A stretch of 64,000 bases of DNA from Ktedonobacteria bacterium (GTDB taxonomy: Bacteria > Chloroflexota > Ktedonobacteria > Ktedonobacterales > JACDGC01). Position 1 is the stretch's first letter; the number at the start of each line of letters is the position of its first letter. Under the pieces are notes generated by a model. The model did no database searches. It was not told where the DNA came from and worked only from the letters and a program-made list of their open reading frames with translations. Below are positions 9,066 to 18,022 of the stretch, one piece after another. The stretch lies in the NCBI GenBank assembly GCA_027459705.1, contig DAIDHM010000057.1:22106-86105 (forward strand). Reading direction: 5' to 3'. A program made the position numbers and the translations under genes.

Positions 9066-9422
9066 CTATGGCCCGGTAAGCAACTGGAGAATATCCAATA
9101 AATCAAAGGGCTTGTAGAGGATTTCTAACCCCAGGGTCTGCACGCTCGCGGGGATCTGCTGGCCACGGGCCAGGGTCGTCACAATGATGCGATGGCGTTG
9201 GGCCAGCGCGGGATCCTGCACGATCGCATCGATGACCTGGAATCCGTTCGCGGGCATGTAAAGATCCAAAAGCATGATCAAGGGATCTGGCGAATGCTGG
9301 AGACGGGCCAGAGCATCGTCGCCAGAAGTGACTTCTTCGACGGTATAGCCTTCATCTGTCAGCGCATCAAGGAGGAGTCGCCGATACGCGTCATCATCAT
9401 CGGCAATCACAACAGTAGGCAC
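9066..9422 (-). CDS. stand-alone response regulator receiver
   Basis: Single receiver domain of 118 residues with no output domain. The acidic pocket (ADDDDAYRR), the phospho-acceptor Asp in MLLDLYMP, the Thr in IIVTTLA and the Lys in LYKPF are all visible, so it should be phosphorylated on the central Asp. I chose GTG 9422 since GAGG stands six bases upstream on the minus strand; the ATG at 9455 has no ribosome-binding site. It is the last gene of a receiver-kinase-receiver set, 90 bases after the kinase stop, and probably acts in the same phosphorelay. Confidence 0.85.
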   Translation of the reverse strand: MPTVVIADDDDAYRRLLLDALTDEGYTVEEVTSGDDALARLQHSPDPLIMLLDLYMPANGFQVIDAIVQDPALAQRHRIIVTTLARGQQIPASVQTLGLEILYKPFDLLDILQLLTGP

Positions 9423-9512
9423 AACGGACCTCGCACACCCGAAATCTTCCGTCATGTGAAGGTATCGACTGTGCTTGCCACTTCCATAGGGCGTCCACGC
9501 TTGCCAGAGTGC

Positions 9513-10904
9513 TCAATGTTCGGCGACAGCGGATTGACTGACCGTCACGAGGTCCGATGATGCTGGCGCGGACGTGGGCAGTGTCAGAAAAAACGTCGAA
9601 CCTTCGCCAGGGATCCCACGACTCTCCACATTGATCTGGCCACCCATCGCGTGCATATTTGCCCGACAGATCGCCAGTCCCAGCCCCGATCCGGGAGTCT
9701 TGGCGCGTATATCACGATCCAGCCGCATGAAAGGCTCGAAGATCATCTCGGTTTCACCAGGTGGAATGCCCGCCCCGAAATCGCGTATCGCGATGCGTGT
9801 CTGCGCCGAGTCTGTCACCGCCGAGATCTTGATAGGACCATCCAGGGCCGAATATTTGACCGCGTTCGTCAACAGATTGATGATGACTTCCAACAGTCGT
9901 TCTGGATCGGCGCGGACCCAGACAGTTGGCTCGACCACAACGTGAAAGCGATCGGTCGCAATAGGCGCCCGCGCATCAAAGGTCAACGCCACGCTACGCA
10001 CCGCATCGTCAACGAGAGCGGCGACCTGGACCGCGGAAAGCTCGGTGGTGCGATCAGCTTCGCGGAGTCGCCGCACCGCCAGCAGCGAGCGAACCAGTTC
10101 AGTGAGATGTTCAGCGACTTCCGCGCCTTTATCCAGCATCGCCTGTTGTTGCTGATACGCTTCATGCTTCCCGAGGTCACGGGCAAGATCGATATATCCT
10201 TGCAGAGCCATAAGGGGTGAGCGCAACTCATGATTGATACTTGAAATGAAATGCTCGCGCAGCAATTCAAGATCCTTTTCATGGGCGTAGGCCTGGCGAG
10301 TATCCGCTAATTCTTCTTCCATACGGCGGATGAAGAATGCGCCCGCGAAGAGAATCAGCCCGGCACCGATCTGGACGATCAAGGGGATAGCCAACAGCAA
10401 CGTGTACCGCTGTCCGTTGAGCAGATGTTGGAGTTCAACCGATGGCGCCGTCACTTGATATGTGCCGATAGTAAAGGCAAAGGCACAGATCGCCGTCACC
10501 AGGACAACGAAAGCATTCTCCAGGATTCCGGCGAGAATGATAGGTACCACCAGAAGCGAGAGCATGACCAAAGTGGTCGTAGTCAAAGTTCCATGCACTG
10601 GCCCTTGAGCAATGACCAACGCCATAACACTCATCAGAGCGCCGCCGACGACGATGATGGTCGCCAGGCGCGGCAGGCGAAAAACGAGCGCCAGCGAGGC
10701 CGCCACAAAGGCGAGCAACGCGACGATCATCTGCAAAAGACTCAAGCCAGTGAAATTGATTGATGCGAGTGGCAATTGAATTAACACGAAGATCAAGAGA
10801 CCCGGGATCACTAATCGTAAAATCTGCAGTCGGCGGCGCGCGAGAATTTGAGCGATCTCGGGGCGAACATCCGTCGCTACCCCGCGCGCGAGCTGTGCCT
10901 TCAT
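9513..10904 (-). CDS. membrane sensor histidine kinase
   Basis: Sensor kinase of 463 residues. The N-terminal 195 residues hold about six membrane helices with short loops, so the sensed signal is probably membrane-borne or internal. A short linker leads to the HisKA helix with the phospho-accepting His in SSINHELRSPLMAL. The ATPase domain follows, with N box VIINLLTNAVKYS, G1 IRDFGAGIP and G2 GSGLGLAICR. It starts in an ATGA overlap with the upstream receiver gene, which implies translational coupling, and precedes a second receiver gene. Confidence 0.93.
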   Translation of the reverse strand: MKAQLARGVATDVRPEIAQILARRRLQILRLVIPGLLIFVLIQLPLASINFTGLSLLQMIVALLAFVAASLALVFRLPRLATIIVVGGALMSVMALVIAQGPVHGTLTTTTLVMLSLLVVPIILAGILENAFVVLVTAICAFAFTIGTYQVTAPSVELQHLLNGQRYTLLLAIPLIVQIGAGLILFAGAFFIRRMEEELADTRQAYAHEKDLELLREHFISSINHELRSPLMALQGYIDLARDLGKHEAYQQQQAMLDKGAEVAEHLTELVRSLLAVRRLREADRTTELSAVQVAALVDDAVRSVALTFDARAPIATDRFHVVVEPTVWVRADPERLLEVIINLLTNAVKYSALDGPIKISAVTDSAQTRIAIRDFGAGIPPGETEMIFEPFMRLDRDIRAKTPGSGLGLAICRANMHAMGGQINVESRGIPGEGSTFFLTLPTSAPASSDLVTVSQSAVAEH

Positions 10905-11350
10905 AGCGACTCCTCAATGGAGAGCGGATCATCGACATAGGCGCGCATCGTCACGAGGCGATCCGCTGCTGACCGTCGCAACACCTGCGCAATCGCCTCG
11001 ATCAATTGCAGCGGGCGCACGGGTTTCTCCAGGTAAAGATCAGCGCCAGAATAGAGCCCGGTCATCCGGTCGCGGGGCATGGTGCGAGCGGTCAGCATGA
11101 TAATCGGCATGTGCGACGTAGCGGGATCACCGCGTAAGGCTCGTACAACCTGATATCCGTTCATCTGCGGCATGGAGACATCGACAATTGCCAGATCAGG
11201 CGCATGATCGATACACAGTGATAACCCTTCATCGCCATCGCTGGCCTCGTACACCTGATATTTTCCATAAAGACGCAACGCCGCGGCGACGACATCTCGC
11301 ACATATGGGTCATCATCGATCACGATGATAGATGCAGGCAATTGTGTCAC
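10901..11350 (-). CDS. response regulator receiver, first gene of two-component operon
   Basis: Receiver domain with a short C-terminal tail, 149 residues. Acidic pairs in IIVIDDDPYVRD, the phospho-acceptor in LAIVDVSMPQMNG, the Thr/Ser position in IIMLTAR and the conserved Lys in YLEKPV are present. I chose GTG 11350 because GGAGG lies six bases upstream on the minus strand; the upstream ATG at 11386 lacks such a site. The stop overlaps the kinase start (ATGA). With the strong promoter just upstream this gene heads a three-gene operon. Confidence 0.88.
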   Translation of the reverse strand: MTQLPASIIVIDDDPYVRDVVAAALRLYGKYQVYEASDGDEGLSLCIDHAPDLAIVDVSMPQMNGYQVVRALRGDPATSHMPIIMLTARTMPRDRMTGLYSGADLYLEKPVRPLQLIEAIAQVLRRSAADRLVTMRAYVDDPLSIEESL

Positions 11351-11424
11351 GCTCGACCTCCATACCCTCAAGAGAGTTCTCGCCATAGGCGGAGCGAGTT
11401 AGTCATATCGACGTTGTGTAGTGA

Positions 11425-11453
11425 AGTATAGCGTGAGGACCCTGGTATGTCAA
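11425..11453 (-). promoter_or_regulatory. promoter of the receiver-kinase-receiver operon
   Basis: On the minus strand TTGACA (11453-11448) and TATACT (11430-11425) are separated by 17 bases, about 75 bases before the GTG start of the first receiver gene. This is a near-consensus sigma70 promoter. Confidence 0.8.
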
Positions 11454-11595
11454 TTGGGTCACCACTACTCATACTGACCAAAGCGGCCCTCTTCTCCCTT
11501 GGCACGCATGGTATGATACGATGCGTAACGGAGCGTGAGCTATGCTTGCGCCATCCCCCAAGATCAAGCCAAAGAACGAGAGATAACAGGCTACC

Positions 11596-12867
11596 ATGGC
11601 AGAGTCACAATCAACCGATATCCTGATCGTCGGTGGCGGTCCCGCTGGCCTGGCGGCGGCGGAAGCCGCTGCGCGCTATGGCGCGCGCACCGTTGTCCTC
11701 GAACGCCAAAAAGAGATCGGGTATCCGGTGCATACGAGCGGAGGCACCTGGATCAGCGATATGCTTGCGCTGGGCGTTCCACCCCACCTCTACCACCCCA
11801 TACACCACATCACGTTTCTCTCCCCCCAAAACAGCGCCCGGTTTAGCTATCCTGATCCGGTCTGTGCGGTGCTGGATGTGCGAGGCCTCTATCAGCATAG
11901 CGCTGAGCGAGCGATTCGTCAGGGCGCGTCGATTCAACTGGCGGCGCCGGTCGAGGGTCCGATCATGGAGGATGGCCGGGTAGTGGGGGTGCGCGCGAAA
12001 AACGCGCTCAACGAATCGATCGAATGGCGCGCGGCCGTCACCCTCGACTGCTCGGGCTTCTCTTCTACCCTGGCGACTCGCGTCGGCCTCCATGGGGGCT
12101 ATAAACGATATGGTTATGGCGCTGAGTGGGACTTAGTGGCGCCCAATTATCCCGACGATGAATTGTACCTGATCATGGGGAGCCAGGTCGCGCCCGCCGG
12201 CTATGCCTGGGCATTTCCGCGTGGCAAGGGCCGGGTGCGGCTTGGCGTGGGGGTCATCCGTCCCGATGTGGATGAGGATGCCAGACAGTACTTGCATACC
12301 TTCACCGAGAGACTCCCCCAATTAGCGCCGGTCTTTACAGGCGCTTCGGCAGTCGAATATCACACCGGGCTTTTTCCCTCCGAAGGCGCTATGCCCCATT
12401 TCGTCATGGATGGCCTGATGACCGCCGGAGATTCCGCGGGTCAGGGTTCGACCCTGGTCGGCGAGGGTATACGTTTCGCCATGTATGCCGGACAGATGGC
12501 GGGCGAGACCGCGGCCACAGCCGTCAAAAAGGGTGATACCTCGGCAAAAGGACTGCGCGATTTCGAGCGCGCCTGGAAAGCTCGCTTCGGACGCAATCTC
12601 GATGTCGCACTGCTCATTAACCATCGTATTGCCGCCTACAGCGATCAGCAATGGGACGACAGCCTCAACCTGCTGAAGCGCCTCACCCCTGCCCAAGCCG
12701 CCGAAGCGGTCAGAGGTGACTTCAGCGCCAGGTTGCTTTTCGGTATTCTTCGCCGCAATCCAGTGCTCCTGCGTACCGGTTCGCGCGCCTTCGTCCAATC
12801 TATTCTGGAGCGCGCAGGTATCAATCAACCATTGTCCGATTCAGCAGCATTGCCCGAAACACCCTAG
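11596..12867 (+). CDS. geranylgeranyl reductase family FAD oxidoreductase
   Basis: FAD-dependent oxidoreductase of 423 residues. The N-terminal dinucleotide motif DILIVGGGPAGLAAAEAAAR is followed by an acidic ribose-binding residue at the end of strand 2 (VVLERQKEIG). A second flavin motif, GLMTAGDSAGQGSTLVGEG, sits near residue 275-293, as in geranylgeranyl reductases and the FixC/digeranylgeranylglycerophospholipid reductase group. These reduce isoprenoid double bonds; here the target could be a menaquinone side chain, carotenoid or lipid. The start ATG is preceded only by weak purine-rich sequence. The stop lies about 150 bases before the next gene in the same direction. Confidence 0.85.
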   Translation: MAESQSTDILIVGGGPAGLAAAEAAARYGARTVVLERQKEIGYPVHTSGGTWISDMLALGVPPHLYHPIHHITFLSPQNSARFSYPDPVCAVLDVRGLYQHSAERAIRQGASIQLAAPVEGPIMEDGRVVGVRAKNALNESIEWRAAVTLDCSGFSSTLATRVGLHGGYKRYGYGAEWDLVAPNYPDDELYLIMGSQVAPAGYAWAFPRGKGRVRLGVGVIRPDVDEDARQYLHTFTERLPQLAPVFTGASAVEYHTGLFPSEGAMPHFVMDGLMTAGDSAGQGSTLVGEGIRFAMYAGQMAGETAATAVKKGDTSAKGLRDFERAWKARFGRNLDVALLINHRIAAYSDQQWDDSLNLLKRLTPAQAAEAVRGDFSARLLFGILRRNPVLLRTGSRAFVQSILERAGINQPLSDSAALPETP

Positions 12868-13018
12868 GCAACGGGGCGCGTGGGTCTGTGGCAATGCTGC
12901 ACAGCGGCGCGCATTCCTGCCGCGTGCGCAATCCAATGACTTGCGCAAGTTCACAGGCAATGGGCCGAGCGCTGCCGGCCCTTGCCACGAGGTCGAAGAT
13001 GGATGCGTGAGGTGGTGC

Positions 13019-13735
13019 ATGCCCGGCTCGAACGCGCGATGGCGCAACGTCGTACGGTTCCTCATTGGCTTGACCCTCCTGCTCTGCCTCAGCCTCGCCG
13101 CGTTCCAGGTAGCCGATCCGGCAGCGTTGCCACCCTTCCGGCAGATCTTCACCGCCGCATCGTCCACCCCAGCGCCACCAGGTGCTGCGCAGCGTATCGT
13201 CGACCGTGTTCCAACCTTCACCCAGGCCGACGAGTCGATTGGCTATGATGGGTTGGCGCAATATCAGCGCTACTGGGCCAGTGCTTGCAGCGCCGCTGTC
13301 AGCGCGGAGGTCTTGACCGCCTGGGGCGATCCCCACGCGACCATCGGGAGGATGATTGATATTCTGGGCGCGACGCTGTCACCAACAGCTGGCTTGATAG
13401 ATAGCGCGGGATTCGTGACAGTCGGACGCGCGGAAGGCTTTGCAGTCGCTGTACGCTCGCAAGCGTCGCTCACAGCGCTCATCCATATCGTGCGAGATCT
13501 TGGCTTTCCCGCTATCGTCGGTGTCCGTGCCTCGCTCGCCAGCGCGTATCCTGACCTCACGGCTGGTCACTTCCTGGTCGTCACTGGCAGCGATGCTCAG
13601 GGGTTCCAGATAGTCGACTCCTCGCTCTATTTCATTCACTACCTGACAGTCGCGGCATTCCAGACCCTCTGGAATAACGCGGATCGCCAGATCATCCTGT
13701 TTGTGCCACTCGGCACGCCATTGCCATCCCTCTGA
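13019..13735 (+). CDS. membrane-anchored C39-like cysteine peptidase
   Basis: Predicted papain-like C39-family protein of 238 residues facing outside. A hydrophobic segment (VVRFLIGLTLLLCLSLAAF) near the N-terminus serves as signal anchor. The candidate catalytic Cys lies in YWASACSAAVSAEVL, the His in AGHFLVVTGSD, and an Asp follows in FQIVDSS, in the order of C39-like domains. ATG 13019 has GAGG six bases upstream; the track ORF extends back into the previous gene without reason. Downstream, 34 bases separate it from the pyrophosphatase gene, so cotranscription is likely. The substrate is not known. Confidence 0.78.
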   Translation: MPGSNARWRNVVRFLIGLTLLLCLSLAAFQVADPAALPPFRQIFTAASSTPAPPGAAQRIVDRVPTFTQADESIGYDGLAQYQRYWASACSAAVSAEVLTAWGDPHATIGRMIDILGATLSPTAGLIDSAGFVTVGRAEGFAVAVRSQASLTALIHIVRDLGFPAIVGVRASLASAYPDLTAGHFLVVTGSDAQGFQIVDSSLYFIHYLTVAAFQTLWNNADRQIILFVPLGTPLPSL

Positions 13736-13769
13736 GTCATGGAATTGGCAAGAAAGGTTGTCACCCACC

Positions 13770-14378
13770 ATGCCACAATTGCTTTTAGCAACCAATAATC
13801 CCGGCAAGTTGGTCGAGATGCGTGAGCTGCTCGGCACCGTGCCATTCGATCTCGTGTCGCTGCAGGATGTCGGGATACACTTCACCGCCGACGAACCTTA
13901 CGAGACCTACCTGGAGAATGCCATCAATAAGGCGCAGACCTACGCTAATGTCTCGGGACTCCTGGCACTCGCCGATGATTCCGGGCTTGAGATTGACGCG
14001 ATGGGTGGAGAACCCGGAGTGCAATCGGCTCATTTTGGTGGTACGGATACCCCGTATCCCGAACGCTTCCCATTGATCGCGGCACGGCTAGCCGGGGTAG
14101 ATGCGGCGCACCACACGGCGCGTTACCGCTGTGTAATGGTCCTGGCTGAACCCGCCCCCGGGAAGAGGACGCGCCATGTCGAGGGCCTCTGTGAAGGCCA
14201 GATCATCGCGACACCCCGCGGCGCCAATGGATTTGGCTATGATCCGATCTTCCTGCTGCCCGACCAACAACGGACGATGGCAGAACTGAGTGCCGCGGAA
14301 AAAAATCAGATCAGTCACCGCGCCCTGGCCGCCCAGAAAATGGCTGAGATCCTCCGGCACTGGCCCGACCTGTGGTGA
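13770..14378 (+). CDS. rdgB: XTP/dITP diphosphatase (HAM1/RdgB)
   Basis: House-cleaning nucleotide pyrophosphatase that hydrolyses dITP, XTP and ITP to monophosphates and keeps them out of DNA and RNA. The 202-residue product starts with the family signature LLLATNNPGKLVEMREL, has the catalytic acidic segment ALADDSGLEIDA, and the substrate-binding GFGYDPIFLLP followed by ISHRALA. Length and order match the family. ATG 13770 begins exactly at the family N-terminus; AAAGG stands about a dozen bases upstream. It converges with the alpha/beta hydrolase gene. Confidence 0.95.
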   Translation: MPQLLLATNNPGKLVEMRELLGTVPFDLVSLQDVGIHFTADEPYETYLENAINKAQTYANVSGLLALADDSGLEIDAMGGEPGVQSAHFGGTDTPYPERFPLIAARLAGVDAAHHTARYRCVMVLAEPAPGKRTRHVEGLCEGQIIATPRGANGFGYDPIFLLPDQQRTMAELSAAEKNQISHRALAAQKMAEILRHWPDLW

Positions 14379-14428
14379 CTCGCAGGAGGTAATGCCTTCC
14401 ACTGCTGTCTGCCGGGTCAGATTGCCCT

Positions 14429-15262
14429 TCATTCCGCGTTGACGGTCGAGTCGAGCCAGGTTGCGACGATCTGCGTGACGACCGCTTCACAACCATTGTA
14501 GAAATGGTCGCAATCTGGCACGATGACGACATCACAAGGCGCCGCAGCCCGGCGCTGAAACTCCTCGGTCGGATAGATGACCGGATCCTCCTGATCGCCA
14601 CGCAGGTATAATATGGGACACTGGATATGGGGTGCCGTGGCCAGCGTATCCGGAGTCAATTCGAGACGATCCAGAAAACTCGCCGCGCTGATTACATTCC
14701 ACCAACCTGCGAGCAACATCAACGATTGCCCCTGGCCTGCCGCGACGAGACGCCGGGCGTTCGCGGTGACCTCCGCCAGCTGGTCACCAGCCAATTGGCC
14801 AACGGCGCAGGCGCGCGGCACTGTCGCTGGACCACCAGCATGTGCCGAGAGCATGACCAAAGCTCGCGTCTCGGGGTGGCGCGCGGCGAATTGCGCGGCC
14901 AGCATGCCGCCATTACTGTGCCCAATCACGATAGGTTGCGCAAAACCACGCTGCCTGAGCCAGGCCGCCGCCGCGTCGTTATCTGCCATCCCCTCGGCGG
15001 CAGTCTGAAAAGCCGCCCCAACCAGTGCCCGGCTATTACGAATGCTGAGGATATCGTGGCCCCGCCGATTGAACGCCAGACAGGCAAATCCCAGTTCAGT
15101 GAGCGCAGGTGGCAAGAAGCGTGGCGCGCCGGTATAGAAATTCATCGTATTGCCATGAAACAGCAATACGGCCCCACGCGTTCGTCCGGCTGGCACATAC
15201 CAGGCACCATCGAGAGGCTCACTCCCAGTGGGTATGCTGACAAGCTCAGTCTGCATCGCCAT
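14429..15262 (-). CDS. alpha/beta hydrolase
   Basis: Serine hydrolase of 277 residues. The oxyanion region VLLFHGNTMNFY, the nucleophile elbow GHSNGG, the acid in LRGDQEDPV and the final His in DCDHFYNG give a complete catalytic triad. The substrate is unknown. The start codon overlaps the stop of the upstream cyclase-family gene (TGATG), so the two are translationally coupled and may act on successive intermediates; a cyclase-family amidase followed by an esterase fits a small degradative unit. Confidence 0.85.
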   Translation of the reverse strand: MAMQTELVSIPTGSEPLDGAWYVPAGRTRGAVLLFHGNTMNFYTGAPRFLPPALTELGFACLAFNRRGHDILSIRNSRALVGAAFQTAAEGMADNDAAAAWLRQRGFAQPIVIGHSNGGMLAAQFAARHPETRALVMLSAHAGGPATVPRACAVGQLAGDQLAEVTANARRLVAAGQGQSLMLLAGWWNVISAASFLDRLELTPDTLATAPHIQCPILYLRGDQEDPVIYPTEEFQRRAAAPCDVVIVPDCDHFYNGCEAVVTQIVATWLDSTVNAE

Positions 15263-15954
15263 CAATCTTCCACCAGCGCGACGGCCCGGACGGGCGATCC
15301 GGTCCCAGCGCGAAATTTGAGCGGGAAACCCATAAAGGTGAAGCGCTTCCCCACCACAGCACGTAAATTGGCCAGATTCTCATAATGTGTCATGCCGTGC
15401 GCCCGGCACATCATGTGGCAGGGATAGGTTTTGCTGACTGGATTATCCGGACTGGGGGTATCGACCCCAAAGGTTTTGATTCCATGTTCCACGAGCCAGT
15501 TGCTCGCGCTCTCATCCAGCCCCGGGTATTCCCAGGTGTACTCTGGCGTTCCACCAAAACGGTCCGCCGTCCCAGTATAGATAAGCAAAATGTCACCGCG
15601 CTGCACGTTGGCCCGCGCCACCTCAACCCCGCGATCCATGTCGAGGGCGGTGATGTACGCATGCGGGCCGCGATGCGAGACATCAATACAGGTCCCTGGC
15701 CCATAAAAGACTTCCAAAGACATCTGATCGATCGTTGGCGCTTCAGGTCGCGGATCCAGATGGCTGATCGCATCCACATGGGTCGGACCGTGGTCACAGA
15801 GCAAAACACCGCGAGATTGGAATGAAAAACCACCCTCGAAGTTTTGGGCGGTCTCGGCATGCGAAGCATGCTCCCAGATGACGGTCTTGAGATGCCCTTT
15901 ATAGACGGGCATCCCTTGATAGATCTCTTGTGAGAGATCAATGAGTTGAGGCAA
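15262..15954 (-). CDS. cyclase family / kynurenine formamidase-like hydrolase
   Basis: Metal-dependent hydrolase of the cyclase family, 230 residues. The metal-binding signature is seen as DHGPTHVDAISHLDP (family pattern HxGTHxDxPxH, with Asp-His-Gly-Pro-Thr here), and the protein opens with LIDLSQEIYQGMPVY, the standard N-terminus. Related enzymes hydrolyse N-formylkynurenine or isatin, or act on polyketides. I chose TTG 15954 as start since AAGGAGG lies seven bases upstream on the minus strand and the family begins there; the ATG at 16014 lacks a site. It is coupled to the downstream hydrolase gene by a TGATG overlap. Confidence 0.85.
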   Translation of the reverse strand: MPQLIDLSQEIYQGMPVYKGHLKTVIWEHASHAETAQNFEGGFSFQSRGVLLCDHGPTHVDAISHLDPRPEAPTIDQMSLEVFYGPGTCIDVSHRGPHAYITALDMDRGVEVARANVQRGDILLIYTGTADRFGGTPEYTWEYPGLDESASNWLVEHGIKTFGVDTPSPDNPVSKTYPCHMMCRAHGMTHYENLANLRAVVGKRFTFMGFPLKFRAGTGSPVRAVALVED

Positions 15955-16076
15955 CGCTATCCCTCCTTCAGCATGGTCGCCATGCGTCCACCATAACACA
16001 CGCTCCTGGGGCAACCAGCACGCGACTCCACCCAGCCAGATTGTAGAGGCATGTCACCCCAGGAGCGCTTCACGCT

Positions 16077-16517
16077 TCAATTGATGGCGGGACGCTCCTC
16101 GATCGGTAACGGGGAATCAGGATCCCAGGCAAAGAGTTCGATGAAATTCTGATCAGGATCGAACACGTACATTTGGATCACGCCATCGCCACGCGGCATA
16201 GGGCCCGCAAAGACCTCCACCCCATGCGCGCGCAGGTGGGTGATGGTCGCGGCGAGATCATCCACCTCCAGCGCCAGATGGTGGGCCAGGCCCAGACGTG
16301 CGCCGGAGCCATCCGCACCAAACCCGGACGTTGCGGTGGTGTCATCCTTGAGGATCAGGTGAAATTCGAAACCAAGTCCACGAAACCATCGACCCCGAAA
16401 TGTGAAGTTCCGCGGCCGTGGAACCTCCTGCAGGCCTAACACTTCCCCATAAAACCAGCCGGCACGATCCAGGTCGGTCACGATCAGCGCGCTATGATCC
16501 AGTTTCTTGATATGCAT
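16077..16517 (-). CDS. VOC family (glyoxalase/dioxygenase-like) protein
   Basis: Vicinal-oxygen-chelate fold protein of 146 residues, with two beta-alpha-beta-beta-beta units. The first unit starts with IKKLDHSALIVTDLDRAGWFY, where the His is the usual first metal ligand; a second ligand His lies in LAHHLALEV and the last Glu in NFIELFAW. Such proteins are lyases, dioxygenases or resistance proteins; a metal site seems complete but the substrate is unknown. ATG 16517 has GAGGGG six bases upstream. It lies 120 bases upstream of the cyclase gene in the same direction, so it may share a transcript. Confidence 0.88.
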   Translation of the reverse strand: MHIKKLDHSALIVTDLDRAGWFYGEVLGLQEVPRPRNFTFRGRWFRGLGFEFHLILKDDTTATSGFGADGSGARLGLAHHLALEVDDLAATITHLRAHGVEVFAGPMPRGDGVIQMYVFDPDQNFIELFAWDPDSPLPIEERPAIN

Positions 16518-16901
16518 GTTCGCCCCTCACCTGATTGACTGAAACGAGCAATCACACAGCGTCCGTGCGATTCCCCTGTGGCTTACGATACCATGCAGAC
16601 CACGCTCGCGGTATGTTGGTGGCAACGAAGTGCATGGTGGTGCATTGTCATCGGCGACAACAACACGGCCTGAGGAGCTTGCTCCCCTTTCTATTCATAC
16701 ACATGCTCCCTGTTGTGAACATAATCGCGCATTTGAGGGCAGGTTGTGCCCAATCGCCCCGAATCGAGATCGGTTTGAGTGTCGCGTCTGACATAGTAAA
16801 CAGTGGATCAGGAGATCGCGAGGACGCCGTAGTGGGCGCAATTGCTCCCATACCCCATGCCATCGGCCCCGGATCGTTCGCTCCTTGATAAGGAGAACAC
16901 T
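16518..16901. other. intergenic stretch between divergent genes
   Basis: About 380 bases between the VOC gene and the Vms1-like gene, which point away from each other. Promoters for both must lie here, but no near-consensus pair stands out. A small stem GGAGC-TT-GCTCC followed by CCTTTCT occurs near 16676 and could be an attenuator for the rightward transcript; this is weak. Confidence 0.3.
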
Positions 16902-17975
16902 ATGCAAACCACCTTGCTTGAGCAACTCGCCCATCTACCCGCTAGTGATCTGCCAGTGTTGAGCGTTTATCTGGACGTACGTCCGCTCGGGTCGCTGCCC
17001 GGCGAGCGCGCGGATCTCGTGAAATTGCGAGGTCGGCTACACGCAATCGCTGAGTCGTACTGGCCGCGTAGTGTGGCGTATGACGAACTGCAGCGAGATG
17101 TTGCGCTACTGGAAGATGAGTTAACAGCGGATTTACCGAAGAATGCTGTCGGTGTGGCTTATTTCGTCGCGGGCCAACTTGATCTCTGCCTTTCGTACAT
17201 CGCGACCACACCTTTCGCGTTTGAGGTTGCCTATGCACCAACCTTCCATCTCTATCAACTCGCCAAGGTAGCGGAGCACACCCCTGCCACCGTCGTAGTG
17301 GTCGTGGATCGCGAGACGGCCCGACTTTTCGTTGCGAGACGTGGGGCATTGCGCGAGGTGGAAGATCTCACCGAAGAAGCACGTTCGATGCGGCAGATCC
17401 ATTTCTTCGCCGGAGTGGGGATCAAGCATTACGAACGACATTTTGACGAACACCGCCGTATCTTCGCTCGCGAAATCGCCGCGGAACTGGAGCGCCTCGC
17501 GCATGCGGAAGACGCTACCCAGATTATCCTGGCTGGTAACAGTGAGGCGATCCCCTGGTTACGCGCTGAGCTGTCTGCGGACCTGCGCCCAATCGTTCTC
17601 CCAGTCACGGTTCCGGTCGCGATCGACGAAATCCCAGCGGAAATCAATTCGCTCATCACGCCGATCTTGTCGGCTACCGCCGCGGACGCAGCTCGCGCAA
17701 TTGGAGATCGTGTGGTCGACGCACTACGCGCCCACGGATTGGGTATCGTCGGTCCCACCGCGGTCCGCGCCCTCTGTGAGCTGGGCCAGGTAGATACCTT
17801 AGTTCTGACGGAGGACGCGGCGATCGATCTCGAGACGCGCAATGACCTGGTACGCACCGCGCTGGCAACCCGTGCCAAAGTGGAGTTCATTGCTCCCCAT
17901 GCCGTGTTGAACCACCTGGGTGGCGTAGGCGCGTTGCTGCGATACCGCCAGGAGGCGCCGCTGTTGACCCGTTGA
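16902..17975 (+). CDS. Vms1/eRF1-like (baeRF) family protein
   Basis: A 357-residue protein resembling the bacterial-archaeal release-factor-like family related to eukaryotic Vms1/ANKZF1 and eRF1, which release peptides from stalled ribosomes. Visible traits are the N-terminal LPVLSVYLDVRP strand, the central RNase-H-like VVVVDRETARLFVARRG strand, the segment FFAGVGIKHYERHFDEHRR, and the C-terminal L7Ae-like half (VDALRAHGLGIVGPTAVRALCELGQVDTLVL, then AKVEFI). Function in this bacterium is inferred only. ATG 16902 has AAGGAG seven bases upstream. It is followed by BON and small helical protein genes in the same direction, a context that suggests stress response. Confidence 0.75.
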   Translation: MQTTLLEQLAHLPASDLPVLSVYLDVRPLGSLPGERADLVKLRGRLHAIAESYWPRSVAYDELQRDVALLEDELTADLPKNAVGVAYFVAGQLDLCLSYIATTPFAFEVAYAPTFHLYQLAKVAEHTPATVVVVVDRETARLFVARRGALREVEDLTEEARSMRQIHFFAGVGIKHYERHFDEHRRIFAREIAAELERLAHAEDATQIILAGNSEAIPWLRAELSADLRPIVLPVTVPVAIDEIPAEINSLITPILSATAADAARAIGDRVVDALRAHGLGIVGPTAVRALCELGQVDTLVLTEDAAIDLETRNDLVRTALATRAKVEFIAPHAVLNHLGGVGALLRYRQEAPLLTR

Positions 17976-18022
17976 AAGCTCGCGAACATCGAGGTTTCGC
18001 ACAGTTGAAAGGATGAACAAGT

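Noticed and set aside
12716-13018. Upstream extension of the C39-like peptidase ORF
   Set aside because: It overlaps the end of the flavoprotein gene; ATG 13019 has a good ribosome-binding site and gives a normal signal anchor.
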